NCBI GenBank assembly: GCA_029891345.1
Contig: CM056994.1
Span: 60,605,251-60,669,250 of the forward strand
Source: Dryococelus australis
Lineage: Eukaryota > Arthropoda > Insecta > Phasmatodea > Phasmatidae
Length of the DNA: 64,000 bases
Direction: 5' to 3'
Of the stretch, positions 11,099 through 22,915 are shown in pieces. Positions within the stretch are counted from its first letter, which is position 1, and every line of letters begins with the position of its first letter. The position numbers were made by a program, and so were the translations under genes. The notes under the pieces are model-generated. The model ran no database searches, was not told where the DNA came from, and saw nothing but the letters and a program-made list of their open reading frames with translations.

Positions 11099-11716
11099 TT
11101 GTCAATTACAGAACTGCAAAGACTCCTGGGAATGATAAATTACTTGTCAAAATTTGTCTCAAGGATAGCAGAGCGCTCCGCACCTCTGCGGAAATTACTA
11201 GAGAGAAACGTCGCCTGGCATTGGGAACTCGAGCAAGAGAATGCTTTTGAAGATCTCAAAAACAGTCTGAAGTCACCGCCATTACTGAGATATTTCGACC
11301 ATACCAAGCCAGTGACAATCTCCGTTGATGCTAGTAACCACTCAGTGGCTTCAATGCTTCTGCAAGAAAACAATCCTGTGTTTTATGCTTCCAAGGCACT
11401 CACAAAGACTCAGCAGAACTACAGTCAATTAGAAAAAGAAGCATTTTCAATCCTATCAGCCTGCAAAAAATTCCACGAATACATTTGGGGGAACTAAGAT
11501 GTGACTATTGAAACAGACCATAAACCACTGGAAGCAATCTTCAAAAAATATCTCCATGATAGCCCGGCCAGACTTCACAGGCTCCAGTTCGAAATCCTTC
11601 CATACAATCCCACAATCAGATACAAAAAGGGATCAGAACTGTACATTGCAGACACATTGAGCCATGACTGGCAAGACATCCCGGAACCAGACGCTCGAGC
11701 CATTTACGAAGTGTAG
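11099..11716 (+). pseudogene. Gypsy RT thumb and RNase H
   Basis: After a frame change the thumb reads LQRLLGMINYLSKFV. RNase H then shows ISVDASNHSVASMLLQENN (first Asp), the YSQLEKEAFSIL block with its Glu, and, after a stop at 11495, the TDHKPLEAIFKK block with an Asp. The end GSELYIADTLSH corresponds to the final conserved Asp/His region. The domain would degrade RNA in RNA:DNA hybrids. Confidence 0.85.
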
Positions 11717-11879
11717 GTGGTGATTCCGATGTCAGCGCAGTGCATAGCTCAACTGAAGGATGCAATTCACACAATACCGAGCTGCCAGCGCTATGCCGGT
11801 TCATACTGCAGGGTTGGCCTGACACGATACAACAGGTACCAGACAACCTACGCAAATACTGAACTTATCGTGACGAGCT

Positions 11880-12605
11880 AGCGGTGTACGAAGATATCAT
11901 TTTCAAAGGGAAAAGAACCCTCATACCACCCTCTTGGAAGCTCCTCATCTTGTCACAGTTGCATTCCTCTCACAAAGGGGTTCAAGGTACTCTGGCAATA
12001 GCACGTAACCACATATTTTGGCCAGGCATGACAGGACATAATAAGTTTTGTGCAAAAATGTGCCACTTGCCAGAAAATCCAAAACAACCCCCCGCAAGAA
12101 TACCTCATACAGATAGAGGGCCACAGTATGCATCGCACCAGTTCCAGAAGTTCAGAGAGGAATGGAACTTTCAGCATAGAATATCAAGTCCACACTTTCC
12201 CCGGTAGAACAGTCTCGCGGAACGATACGTACAAGAAGAAAAAAATTTCCTTGTGAAGTGTGAGGAAGACCAGTCAGACATTTGGGTAGAGTTGTTGCAC
12301 CACATAAACACACCCAGAGGCAATCTAGGTTCCCCAGTGCAACGACTGATGGGTAGGAGAATGAAAACCACCCTGCTGTCTAGCGCAAAGCTACTACAGC
12401 TGACATTGATTAAAGGGGTTTGCCAAAACCTTACCACATGTCGTCAGACTGAAATAGACAGGATAAACAGAAACAGACTCACTCCTCTTCAAGCAACTCA
12501 AAAAGTACTATTGCGTGAACGACATAAACAATGGGTCCCAGCAGAAGTTGTACAAGCTGCACCCAATTCACGATCATATATCATTGACTCGCCCAGAGGA
12601 TGATA
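11880..12605 (+). pseudogene. Gypsy integrase with internal deletion
   Basis: The zinc-binding part HKGVQGTLAIARNHIFWPGM and CATCQKIQ (about 11970-12080) is followed almost at once by TDRGPQYASHQFQ (12108-12146), the block around the second catalytic Asp. The first half of the catalytic core, including the first Asp, is missing. The C-terminal region at 12253-12603 is open and ends with the motif YIIDSPRG before a stop. Confidence 0.8.
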
Positions 12606-12896
12606 CAGGAGAAACTCGTGGTTTCTCAAGCCATTAAAATGTGAGAGACTACAGCCAGTGCAGAATAGAGATCCTCGGCAGGGTGCAACAATCTCGTCTC
12701 CAAGGATTCCTCCAGAAGGAAGTTTCCCAAGAAGTATCAAAGTCACTCCAGTCCACATCAGCAGAACCAGGAAATCAGGGAGCAAGGGACAACGGTAGCA
12801 ACTTGAGAAGCACCTCTCCAGACTTTCAAGGGCTCAGTCATGACCCGGAACATCGGTCCACTCCCAGATGTTTGTAATGAACACAGTGCTGAGGTT

Positions 12897-13038
12897 GGCA
12901 CCAGTAGTGTGAAACTATGATGGCGGCCAGCTAGAAGTGATCTAGTACGAGCCTGAAGTAGTAACTGGCTTTCAGCAATAACTATGTGTAACATAGTTAC
13001 GTACGAGAGTGTGCGATGTCTAAGATATAAACACTACA
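12897..13038 (+). repeat. 3' LTR of the 8.9-13.0 kb Gypsy element
   Basis: It matches the 5' LTR from GGCACCAGTAGTGTGAAAC through ATATAAACACTACA, with about one difference in ten bases by eye and a single rather than duplicated promoter-proximal block. Confidence 0.8.
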
Positions 13039-13149
13039 GTTTCAAACACAAGCTGACACACCTGCAGTCTTTGGGGCTATAGTACAACAACATGAACAGT
13101 TAGACATATTGAAAGTACACACACACTTTTACACGTCAGTTCGAATAGA

Positions 13150-13610
13150 ACTGTATAACACCTTGATGATGTGGTGCAGTGCATGCGATGTTGTGCACTG
13201 GGCCACACCCAGAAATACTGCAAACTTATGCCAGTCTGTGCTCTGTGTGTGAAACAGCACACAAAGGCAGTGTGTACTCTTAAAGAACAGGACAAGTCAA
13301 AGTGGGTATGCACACTTTGCAAGAAAACGGGACTCTCGGATGTATGGAAGTATTGTTAAGTGATCCAGAAACACATAAAAATACGAAAACAAAGGATGGG
13401 CCATAAACCCATCAAACAAACACAAAACAATAGGCAGGACATGTGACCAAATATTCAGTCAAAGGCTTAATTTCCTCCCCTACAATCTCAGAAATTACAG
13501 ACTAAACAGGGAAATACACACAGGGAACAAGCACCTACTCAACAGCAGAGGGATAAGCCACAAAGACACAGGAGAAGGGACACCAACTTAACAAAAAAAT
13601 GTGACCATGT
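13150..13610 (+). pseudogene. Jockey-like LINE ORF1 fragment with zinc knuckles
   Basis: The open part 13171-13359 contains CMRCCALGHTQKYC (CX2CX4HX4C), then CALCVKQHTKAVC and a third Cys cluster. This closely spaced triple-knuckle pattern is typical of the Gag-like ORF1 of Jockey/I-group LINEs. After the stop at 13357 a Gln/Lys-rich tail follows with stops. No endonuclease or RT follows. Confidence 0.65.
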
Positions 13611-13619
13611 TCTTAGAGT

Positions 13620-13974
13620 TTCTGCGTGAAACACATTTTGCTACATTATTGGATCATTTTAGGCCCATAATTACACAAAGAGAAAGCCTTGACAACATTA
13701 CACAAGAAGCAGATGTTGATTCTCACAGCACTCTCTACTTTACCACATTAAACTAACAAATAATTTTGGAAATTACTAACTATAAAAATTCCCTAAACAA
13801 AACTTTTCACTCATAAACACACAGCATTGATTAAGTAGGGCTTTCTGCCCAGGCTTATTATGTGGGAATTCGTGACAGGTGGGAAACAGCCCCAACCACC
13901 TCTCGTCTTCCAGGTCGAGAGACACACATGCCAGTCGAGGTAGCGGTCGAGGGGGAAGGGGGCTAACGCTGAAG
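13620..13974. other. No gene seen
   Basis: Spacer between the LINE fragment and the inverted 2-kb repeat. A short GC-richer patch at 13880-13970 shows no motif. Confidence 0.5.
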
Positions 13975-15960
13975 CCATTGCGCGAGACACAAGACAAAAA
14001 CAATGACACAAATACTTACTGGTAATTTGGGCGCCAGCGGTGCTTCTCAATCACCGCACTATTGAGACTCAGGGTTCTCAGAGATGCTGTGGTTTCTGTG
14101 TGTCCGTCTCACCTACGTATACTTACAAACACATAGGCAATACTAAACTTTTACTAAACATCACTGGAAATAAACACATAATAAAATATATGTGGCTAGG
14201 GCACTGTCACTACTGAGTAAAATAGGTAAGTTCACAGTGAAACTTGGTTTTATAGTTACTATGCATACACATCAACGTGCCAATGAAATTATGATAATCT
14301 CAGTCATGACTAGCGAATTCTGCTTGGGTGCTCCCCATCCCGCAATTAATGTAGTGCACACCTAGATGGATGATCTCACTGAGGTGCCTGAAAGCACAGC
14401 CTTCACAAGGGAAGAGGACTGACAGCCACTAGGGTGGACTGACGGTTTTTCCCTGAAGACAGGACACGGTGAATTACAAATGAAACCCTTGATGATACAT
14501 TAACACGTGTGATTACTCGGCATCACTAACACAAACTCTTCGGGGTTCGCCTTCCAGCACGTGGGTAGTGTGATGATGGCCTATACACAGAGCTGGCTAG
14601 GACGGGAATAATTGCACTGCACACTAATTACAAAATGACATAAACCCTCAAAAGATACATTAAACAAAATGGGACATGAGATGTGTATTTACAATAAACA
14701 CACACACATGTGTGAAAACAAGTTTAGATGGCATGGATGCTACTGGATGAATTTTGTAGAAGACCACGTGGTGCAGGTGAAATTGAAATATTTCTTTGTG
14801 AAAAGGGCAAATTAAATTCAGACAAAATATTATTCTTGCTGTGAATATTATTCTCTTTATGATTGAAGTGGTTACAGGATTATAACATGCCTGATGGCGG
14901 TAAAATCAAACATTAACATGACCACATAGTCAAGTACAAAAAGCATCAATTTACGTAAAATTACACATAACCCTGACCAAATTTAACATAGAACCTTTAA
15001 TAAAATATTGCACATACGATATTACATAAATAAGCTTTCAAAACGCAACAATGGCGTATACAAGGACTTGGTGTCGGTTGGCCATGTGGTTATAAGTAAT
15101 GCTGCCGTAAAATATTCAAACACGTAAAATACCCTCAAATACATACATAAAAACAAAGCCCTTAAAATTGCATGTAGCAATAATGCAGAAGTTACAATGA
15201 AATGCCATAAACATACGCGGATGACACCTGATTCAAGTTGCGTGGTTCACATGACCTCTTCGACATCTTTCTCCTCCTTCTCCTCGATTAAGGTAAAAAT
15301 GCTGCAAGGACACAATAAATTAATAAAGCGGAAGCATAATGCTGGGAAAAATGTCTAGCAAAACATACACAAGCATAGGTTGACCGGTATAAATTGACTA
15401 TGGAAACCTACATCAGTGAACAAAAGTTGTAGTGCTTACGTGACAGTGTCTTATCTCGCCAGCTCTCCTCGACAGACTGTCCAGAGACAAGCGTCGCACG
15501 GACCTACCATGGCCGCCTAGGGGGTTCACATAAGCGGAAGTACTATGCACGCAGAGTAAAATATTTTATTATTGAAAATAAAATGACACAAATTAAATTA
15601 AATATTGCTTTACATTTTATAATTTTCTTATGAATTTTCATACTATTTTAGTGTCTCTTTGTGATGGTGTTCATGCTGGAATATCAGTGTTCTTAATCTT
15701 GGTGCCGCAGGCACTTTGAATTTTATAACCAAACCCTTTAAAAATAGTAACAAATACTTTAACACATTTTAAGACATATTAATCCCTGCAAATACAATAT
15801 AACACATTTTACACTGAAAAAATAATATTTATGTGGGAGTTCGGAATGATCATTTGTCTCTTTGCGTACGTGTGGAACACGTGACACGTGCATGGTGAGC
15901 GACGTCATGGACTCTAGCGCTGCTGGCTGTTAGCCAGCATCTACGCGATATGACATAGCT
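13975..15960 (-). repeat. Unclassified ~2-kb repeat, copy A (inverted relative to 36.1-38.0 kb)
   Basis: Read on the minus strand, this region aligns block by block with the plus strand of 36100-38005. Anchors are CTTCCGCTTATGTGAACCCC at 15540-15521, ACGCAACTTGAATCAG near 15243-15228, GTGATGCC/AATCACA near 14510-14530 and CTGAGAACCCTGAGTCTCAA near 14080-14060. Similarity is moderate and includes indels. No LTR, terminal inverted repeat or transposase is seen. It carries splice-like signals and short conserved peptides, listed separately. Confidence 0.75.
15228..15266 (-). other. Candidate small coding exon start in repeat copy A
   Basis: On the minus strand an ATG at 15266 in the context AAAGATGTCG opens MSKRSCEPRNLNQ and ends CAG|GTGTCA, a usable splice donor. 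About 35 bases upstream is CCTTGCAG, a good acceptor. The other copy encodes MSQRSCDPRNLNQ, with two conservative changes, at 36781-36819. The function is unknown. It may be a gene fragment or an exon of an intron-bearing transposon. Confidence 0.4.
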
Positions 15961-16845
15961 AATTAACTTAACCTAGCTTAGCTTTATTACTAATAATACA
16001 TTCCTTTAAAATAAATTTATTTCTTAATAATAGTATTAAATTTAAAATTATATAAAAAAAACATAAAAAATAAAATACAAAATACAAAAACACATAAGAA
16101 AAAATAAAATATAACTAAAAACATAAGGTTATATATGTTACTAACACTTTTACTTACCTACAATAATGCACTGACTTGATAGTCTGTTTCAGGTCAGGAA
16201 GAAGACGACCCTTTTTGAAGAGATGACGAGGGGGTACTCTGCTTTGACTTAGAGTCTAGCAAACTCTGGTTCCAGCCCCCTTCCCCCCCTAATTGTTTGT
16301 TTTGTACTAACACAGAATTTTCTTTCTTATGTCACAAGATGCTGAAACAATAAAACGTACCCTGTGGGCTGCCCCGGGAGACTAGGGACTCACACACTAC
16401 ATGCGAGATTAATTAGAACATTTGCACACAACAGTACAACACGTTAGACAAACATCACAACACTTACCCTCACTCCAGCCGGGAGGTCTGAAGTGGAGCT
16501 TCACTCCCCTGCCGACTACTCAAACATGTAAATTTACATAAAATAGGCGACAAATATAAAACAGCCTAAATGTGGGTCCGGTGCCCTAGAATTGCACTTA
16601 CATGGCCCCTGCCGCAGACCCAATGATTAGTCCAAGTGTCGGGGTGCAACTTGTTCTTACAAACACCCTGTGAGTTATGGGAGCTAAGGCTCCCGGTCTC
16701 ACGACACACGTGTCATTCCGGTGGCATATGAAGGTCGTAGGCGGCAACTCACTGTTAGCGTCCACAGCATCAGAATGGGTAAAAACGGCCTGTCTAATTG
16801 AGTTTAACAGAGCTCATATCATGATGTCATTGTGAGCATGCATCA
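15961..16845. other. AT-rich spacer, no gene seen
   Basis: Very AT-rich to about 16130, then mixed composition. Splice-like CTTACC and CTTACCTAC strings occur on the minus strand but no exon pair can be supported. Confidence 0.5.
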
Positions 16846-17680
16846 AAAATGGTGCAACGATGGGGAAATGACGACAACAGCCACAGGGCAGTGAAGGCTT
16901 TTGCGCATTGTTCGGAGCGAAAGCATGGCTACAGTTTGAGAAATTTCACAGAGATACAACAGTAGTGACCAGGACAATGTTTCTTTGCACACAGTTCATC
17001 GAACACTACTGCAGATGGGACTGTTGAGTCGAAGACCAACTCTTATTGCCATATTGACTGCACGTCATCAACAGCAGCTCCTAAGGTGAGCACAAAATCG
17101 ACACCGGATTGTGTATGATTGGTAAATAGTTGCCTGGTCTAATGAGTCATGATTCCTGGTTCATCACATAGATGGCAGAGTGTGTATGTGCCGATTACCA
17201 TAGGAGAGTATGGCACTTCGGTGCACTATTGGGTGAAGACAAGCCTGAGGAGGAGGTGTGATGGTTTGGGCGATGTTTTCGTGGGAAACAATGGGCTCAT
17301 TATTCCGGTACACCAATCCTCGACATCTGCATGGTATCTGGACATTATTGGTGACCAAGTTTCGCTGTTCATGTCAACAGTGTTCCCTGCTGGCAACTGC
17401 GACTTCCAATAGCAGTGACAATATCGTAACCAATGAAGTTTATCTGAGGTGCGATTATTGCTAGTTGAAAACTTATACCAACAGGCCAGTGTGCCATGCC
17501 ACACAGCCAGGGTTGTGAAGGAAGGGTTAGAGGAAAATTACAGTGAATTTGCATTAATGCCTTGGCTTCCAAATAGCTTGGATATAAACCCAATTTAACA
17601 TTTGTGGTTCAACATGAAGAAGCGGGTTCTACACCACCATCGCCTCACATTGTATGCCAACTGGATGCCTAGTAAAGTTG
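16846..17680 (+). pseudogene. Tc1-like transposase relic
   Basis: The reading recovers, in changing frames, the N-terminal DNA-binding region (near 16900-16960), the block corresponding to WSDESRF before a stop (near 17135-17150), GGVMVWAMFSWETMG (17249-17290), IPVHQSSTSAWYLDI and a final LDINPI-x-HLWF-NMKKR block (17578-17620) that matches the SPDLNPIEHLW region. At least three frameshifts and several stops are present. Tc1-type DDE transposases cut and paste DNA at TA sites. This copy is dead. Confidence 0.7.
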
Positions 17681-17950
17681 GTAACTATGGTGGGGAAAGT
17701 AGTTCCACATTTTAACATTGATTAAAAATTGTTAGGCAACCATTTGCGATAACTTCAATTATTTCTATCGCATTCTGTTTTTTTAATGCGTCGAAATTTA
17801 AAAATTAGCAGAATTCTAAAATATTTACTTTTCTAATAATTTGTAGTTTCACTTAAAGGATGCATGAAGATAGCAATGAGGGCCATGGCAATAACAATTT
17901 TACATAAGGTGGAAGAACACACAATGTGCATATAAATAGATCTTAAGCAG

Positions 17951-17989
17951 AGCTTTTAGAAGTGCTCATTTTACCGTGAACAGCCTATA
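17951..17989. mobile_element. MITE end, copy 2 (right terminus only)
   Basis: AGAAGTGCTCATTTTACC followed by GTGAACAGCCTATA is nearly identical to the right ends of the MITEs at 7439, 29315 and 42736. No matching left end is visible within about 1.2 kb. It may instead be the right terminus of the adjacent transposase relic. Confidence 0.65.
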
Positions 17990-17992
17990 GGT

Positions 17993-18031
17993 AGGTGGTC
18001 ATAATGTAATGGCTCATTTGATTGGTTTTGT
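17993..18031 (+). repeat. Tc1-type terminal fragment
   Basis: GGTGGTCATAATGTAATGG followed by CTCATTTGATTGG matches, inverted, the piece at 8100. Sequences of this form terminate many Tc1-like elements. Confidence 0.45.
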
Positions 18032-18364
18032 GTTTGGAACTGTTTCAGTAACAGAAGCCCTGTTAATTGTTTCCATCACTACTACTACATGAAAAGGTTG
18101 ACAAAAAAACTATACATTGTAATAAAAGTATTTTAATCAATACAAGTGGAAATTTTTTATCACTTTGAAATTGCAATTCCTTGTCTCATTTGTATGGATA
18201 AACCAATGATAAATGTTATCCTCTGGAATTATTAAGATGTTTGCATGGAAATGTGTTGCTGTAAACTAAATATGATTCCCCATCCCTCCCCAAATTTGTA
18301 GTATGAAACATTTGCAAATGTAAATATAACAACATATACCCATATGTTGGTTTGTTGGATTGTA

Positions 18365-18545
18365 AATACTGGGGGCTTATTGGCAATGTAATTAGCATGC
18401 TGATTTCCTGCCGTGGTTATCTGAGTTCGATTCCCAGCAAAATCCTTGTCCAGGAATTTCACACATGGGAAATCTGATGGATATTTTCCGTGGATTTTCT
18501 CAGTGTACTCCTATTTCCTCGACCACTCTCTTCCTAATATTCATT
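18365..18545 (+). repeat. tRNA-derived SINE-like sequence
   Basis: GAGTTCGATTCCCAGC is a good RNA polymerase III B box, with an A-box-like stretch (TTAGCATGCTG) about 40 bases before it. No cloverleaf can be drawn, and a non-tRNA body follows, so it is SINE-like rather than a tRNA gene. Confidence 0.5.
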
Positions 18546-18985
18546 CTTCAGACCAGCTATGAACAACATATGTTCATGGCAGCCAGCTTCTTTTGGCATT
18601 GGCTTCTTATCACCCCACCCATGTTTCCCTGCCTCAAAGATGGGAACTATATGCGGGGGTTTCACGCTTCTGTTATTGTTTTTACTACAGCATGTTATTA
18701 CAGAATTTCAGATGTCTTGTGATATAACATCCATATTTCTTAGATCCTCTGCCCTTGAAACACACATTAAGAACATACTACAACCAGTTTTTAGAGATCT
18801 TATACAACCTATTTTAAATGAAACCATTTTATGAGAGTGCTTATATTTTAATTTAAATTTAAATTTGGGTGTTGGCCACACTGTCAGACTTTTAACTTTT
18901 CACATTGCAATGTCTCAATAAATTAAAACAATAAAACTAAAGTAGCATAAGAATCTACATAGTAGGAGCTCCAGCCAGCAGTTAC

Positions 18986-19095
18986 CTTACTGAAACCTTT
19001 CCTTTGGCCCAACTGCGTGCCAGATCTTTTCGGCAGGATTGTGGGTGAACGACCATCTTTGGAGAAGGCAAACATCCCATAATGCATCACTGAAA
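18986..19095 (-). CDS. Astacin metalloprotease, Met-turn exon
   Basis: The minus-strand exon encodes SVMHYGMFAFSKDGRSPTI, then GTQLGQRKGFS. SxMHY is the Met-turn that lies under the zinc in astacins, and its Tyr is the fifth zinc-coordinating residue in the resting enzyme. GQRxGFS is the block that follows it. Acceptor candidates are TTTAG (exon starts 19095) and TTTCAG (19089), both with the same phase. Donor candidates are A|GTAAGG (exon ends 18991) and AAG|GTAACT (18986). Incoming phase 1 matches the outgoing phase of the zinc exon at 43366-43191, but about 25 residues expected between them are missing, so a short exon must lie in the 24-kb intron. Exon(s) after it were not found. Confidence 0.85.
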
Positions 19096-19444
19096 CTAAA
19101 TAATAAACTGTTTGCAATATTCTGATGTCATGTTCTATTCATTGTGGTTCATAAGTTCAGACAGGAAAATTTATGAGTGTTTATTGCCAACAGATCTTAA
19201 ATAATGTCTATGTATCAAGCCCACTTTGGTTATGCTAAAGGGGAGATGCAATTTTCATTCTGTCATTATAGCCTACCTATCATCAGGTATAAAAAGCCCA
19301 TCCTTACATATATTTCTAGTAATGTGTGCTTCGATTGTTGTCATTATACAATCAATGGCATAGAATGGAAACTGAATCATAGTTATGTATTTTGCAATTT
19401 GTTGTCTAATGAGTGAAGAGATATGGGCAACTTTTAACATCTAG

Positions 19445-19668
19445 GTCTTAAAGGACAATGAGGGTGAAGCAAGGATAGTAAGGTGAGTATGGAGCAGTGC
19501 CAGAATGAAAGGACAGTGGAAGCAGGAGAGCACTGAGGAAACCTGCCGAACAGCAGTATCGTCTGGCATGATTCCCATATGCAAAAATCCAGGAACAACC
19601 CTAATTAAGTCTGCTTCGCTTAGGTGGAAGGCGAGTAGTCTAACCACTACACCATCATAGCTCCTTGT
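19445..19668 (-). repeat. tRNA-derived SINE
   Basis: On the minus strand the head reads GATGGTGTAGTGGTTAGAC, an A-box region like a tRNA, followed by a body (GGGAATCAT...GGCAGGTTTCC) shared with the minus strand of 44390-44640. Two body matches in the window support a repeat family. Confidence 0.65.
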
Positions 19669-19669
19669 T

Positions 19670-20740
19670 GCCTAGTGTTTTGCCACTAACCTTACATGAA
19701 CTTCCCTCATGTGGTGACCATTTATAAGGCAGTCAGTTCATTACTGCAGGGTAGAAATGTGCCCATGGCGGACACTTTGTCTTTTGTTCCACCTAAGTAG
19801 TAGTCTTTTGTTGGAATTCATTAAAAACCTTCGGCTCTATCCACCCTGTGTGTATTGCTGCAATCTCGCTAAGTGTGTTTTTCCCTCTGGCACTAAAACT
19901 TCAACTTACCACTATCACATTACAGATGCTATGTTACATTTACAGGTTCTTGCTATCTCCTCATTGGCAATTGTGACTTCATCTATGTGCACTGTTGCAC
20001 TGTGTTCAGTGCGATTGAAGTGTTTTCTTTGTTATGTGTTCTGTTGTTGCATCCATCTGCATAATAAAAACATAACTAGAGATCCTGGAATTTGGTGACT
20101 TCATTTGACTGCTTGACGAAGTTTAACAATTATATGTATAACCCTGGCACAGTCATGTGTCAATTGGCTGGTCATTTCAAGAAGAGCACTTTATTTCGTG
20201 TCCTAGGTTGTATGTGGTTCACTCTGTCTCTTTCTGCATGCGTGTTACTGGTTCAAATTCCTGTGGGCATATCAGGAAACAAGTGGCTCAACCACATGAA
20301 TAACACATGAGACACATGTTTAAAGTCTATCTTTGCACCTCTTGCATTAATGAAATCCCCTGGTTTTCAGGCATAAAATAACTAAATGTGTTATCCTTGT
20401 TATATTGGCCAAACACCAGCCACAAATTAGTGAAATTCTGCAGGGCCATCCACATACAGCACAGCAGAGCAGGGTGCAAATTAAACTTTTTAGGAGGGGT
20501 GTTTCCCCCCCCCCCCCCCCAGCCAGTGCCTACTTTCCATCTGAAGTAGGCACAAAGCTTCATTGTTGTAACTGATATGTAAGGATCATTCGTCTCATAA
20601 ATCATTATGTGTTATTACTCTTCAGGGTGGAAGATCATGTTCCTCGACAGAGAATTAATTTTCCTAACATGAGCCAAGGAGAGAAATGATTTGGAGGGGG
20701 GGGGGGAGCGGAAATTCCCTGGAACACCCCAAATTGGGCA
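19670..20740. other. No gene seen
   Basis: Ordinary spacer with a C run at about 20505-20520 and a G run at about 20695-20707. Short ORFs have no recognised motif. Confidence 0.5.
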
Positions 20741-20741
20741 A

Positions 20742-22655
20742 GCAGAAAATTTTTCTATATTAGGAGAAGCTAAAATGCAGCTCAACAGTTCTGTCAGCCC
20801 TCCGACCTGAACAAGGTCGAGGGGCTCCAGTCTGCATAAGACTCTTTAGCTGGTGCTCAGTGAAGAAGCAACAAAAGGGAAGTGGCTGCAACCATGTTGA
20901 AAGATGCTGTACAAGCTCTCCCTCTCACAGACCAGAAAGCACACGGAGAAAACCGAGCCGGAGAATTGAAGGTCTCTCACGATGCCCAACTCCGTCAGCC
21001 GTCAACGACTACTACACCAGCCAGATGTATCACAATGTCCTCATATGTTCCCAGAGTTCAATCCTTCAAACTCCGCGGTAGCAGGTCGTACCATCGTCCC
21101 TTCTGGACTGCCACCCCTCCAATTGCAAATCAGTTTACAGAAATTTGAATTCAATATTGTTCTCACCCGCAGGTTTGCCTTTTCCTGCCGTAAATTAAAA
21201 TTTTTATGAAATTTAAAATATTTATTATTTTTGTAGATAGTTACGCATCCCCCTGTGTTTCCAATGTATTAAATTAATATGCTTGTGTTGAAATTGAATC
21301 TCCCTACTATTCTGTTATTTTATCCTCATGGCATGATTTATTAATGGTAATTTTAATATTATTGACAATTTATATTATGGCTCTTTATTAAAGTGACCGC
21401 TCATGGATAGACAATTGTGGGCCGATCTTGCTTGGGTATCCTGCTGCCTGAAGAAGGCTATAGTCTGAATAAGACCTGGGACCACCCAAATATTATCCGG
21501 AATACCCGTGCCTCCTAATAGAGCCATTCTCGACTATCCAGATTTCAAACACTCGTTACCTCAGTTCATCTGCAGAAAACTGGACCTAGAAGGGCTTGAG
21601 CAACTCTGGGTAAATCGAGAGTGTGCCATTTTGTTTAAGGTAAAAGTTTGTAACAGTTAGCCAATTGCATTTTATGTTATATATTAGGTGTAGTAATGCT
21701 ACTGAAGAGTGGAGGATGCAATAGCCAGGTTAGTTGTTTATACCGACTAGCATTACAAAGAGAATTAAACCTATCAGCTAATACAGTAACTCCCATTACC
21801 TCTAACGAATTACCACTTAACTCTCATCCTATTGAACATACTAGTGAGCCACGTAAAGAATTTCATACAATAACTGAAGATTGCAGTTCATACCTAGATT
21901 ACCTGTTGGGTATATATTGACCTTGGCATGACAAAGAATATTTCGGAAACCTAGGAAAACTTGCGGTAGATCCCGAGCCTAGCACCTAACCTTGGCAGTG
22001 TACAGTCCCAAGCGAACCAACCAATACAGTTAAAATATGCACAGCCACCGGGAAACTGATAATTGTTCACATCCCTCCAAAACCAGCAGTTTTACGTAGG
22101 ATTGTGACTGTTACCCCAGCCTTTGTCACCATGTGGAAGCCAACTAGGCCTGCTCCTTACAAATGCATGGGAAGCACCCGAGAAACAGAATAGCTCATAG
22201 CTGGGAGGAATAATTTTAGACTAATCTCATGATTTTAGTATTTTCATTACCCCCAGTACATTGTGTTAGCTGGTGTCACACATTTTGGCAATCTTCACAA
22301 CAAGCCGGACCAAACTGAGGTTTATGTGGTCAAGCTCGCCCTGGGGTTTGATTCCCCTCCTCCAATTAAAACTCTGCCTAGAAAGTGTCCCCCCCCCCCA
22401 GATATCTTAACATTGGCAGATCCACGACCCCTCCAGACAATCCAAATGAGTCCGACGACACTTCCGGAGGAAACTCACTTAGCTCATAATAGAGGAGAGA
22501 ATTAGCGCTCATACATACATACCAGATATCATTCATTTTGAGTTATTTCTAAATTTTAAATCTTCTCTTCTCCTCCTCTCCCGGGAATCGGGAGAGGAAC
22601 AGGAAGGAAGAATTTGCAGAGAGAGAGCGAGTCAGTAGAGGGGAGAACGCATCAA
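20742..22655 (+). repeat. 5' LTR (left copy), truncated at its start
   Basis: It aligns with 28542-30688 from GCAGAAAATTT to GCATCA, ending right before the primer-binding site. The TATA region reads CTATATTAGG, compared with CTATATAAAG in the right copy. A C run at about 22389-22399 is longer in the right copy (30444-30458). Confidence 0.75.
20894..21148 (+). other. ORF inside the 5' LTR
   Basis: An ATG at 20894 (AACCATG) opens 84 codons beginning MLKDAVQALPLTDQ. The right LTR copy opens the same way (MFKEAVQALPLTNQ near 28690) but stops earlier and then continues in a related frame. Basic and proline-containing, with no known domain recognised. It may be an accessory LTR ORF or chance. Confidence 0.3.
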
Positions 22656-22656
22656 T

Positions 22657-22674
22657 TGGCGCCCAACACGGGAT
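22657..22674 (+). promoter_or_regulatory. Primer-binding site (tRNA-Lys type)
   Basis: TTGGCGCCCAACACGGGA lies just after the LTR end. TGGCGCCCAAC is the form of primer site complementary to the 3' end of a lysine tRNA. This is the best evidence that the flanking direct repeats are LTRs. Confidence 0.75.
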
Positions 22675-22915
22675 GTAAGCTTCATATAGTTCAGCCTTGG
22701 GGCTTAGTCAGAGCTGGCTCCTCCCCCCTTTTCCCACAGGAACGATTATGTCGGCCACCATTGACTAATGTCGACTGGCACCCAAGGTAAACTGGCCTAG
22801 GCGATTTTGGCACGACTGAGACAAGTCCTACCTTTCTTCAGTGTCGAGAAGACATTCCTGACTTCTGGGAGTCAGTTGTTTAACATCCTGTGGGGCTCAA
22901 AATTTTGCTTATATC

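Larger units (their letters stand above)
8939..13038 (+). mobile_element. Ty3/Gypsy LTR retrotransposon, near full length, dead
   Basis: About 4.1 kb bounded by two short, similar LTRs, with Gag, protease, RT, RNase H and a shortened integrase between. The domain order (integrase last) places it in Ty3/Gypsy. Many stops, a changed protease active site and a gap in integrase show it cannot move. Target-site duplications are not clear. Confidence 0.85.

Noticed and set aside
13776..14050. Two overlapping minus ORFs at the end of repeat copy A
   Set aside because: Only the part upstream of the GTAAGT donor is similar in copy B. Beyond it the sequences diverge, so the longer ORFs are probably chance.
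18400..18440. Possible tRNA gene from the B-box-like sequence
   Set aside because: Acceptor and anticodon stems do not pair. A SINE body follows instead.
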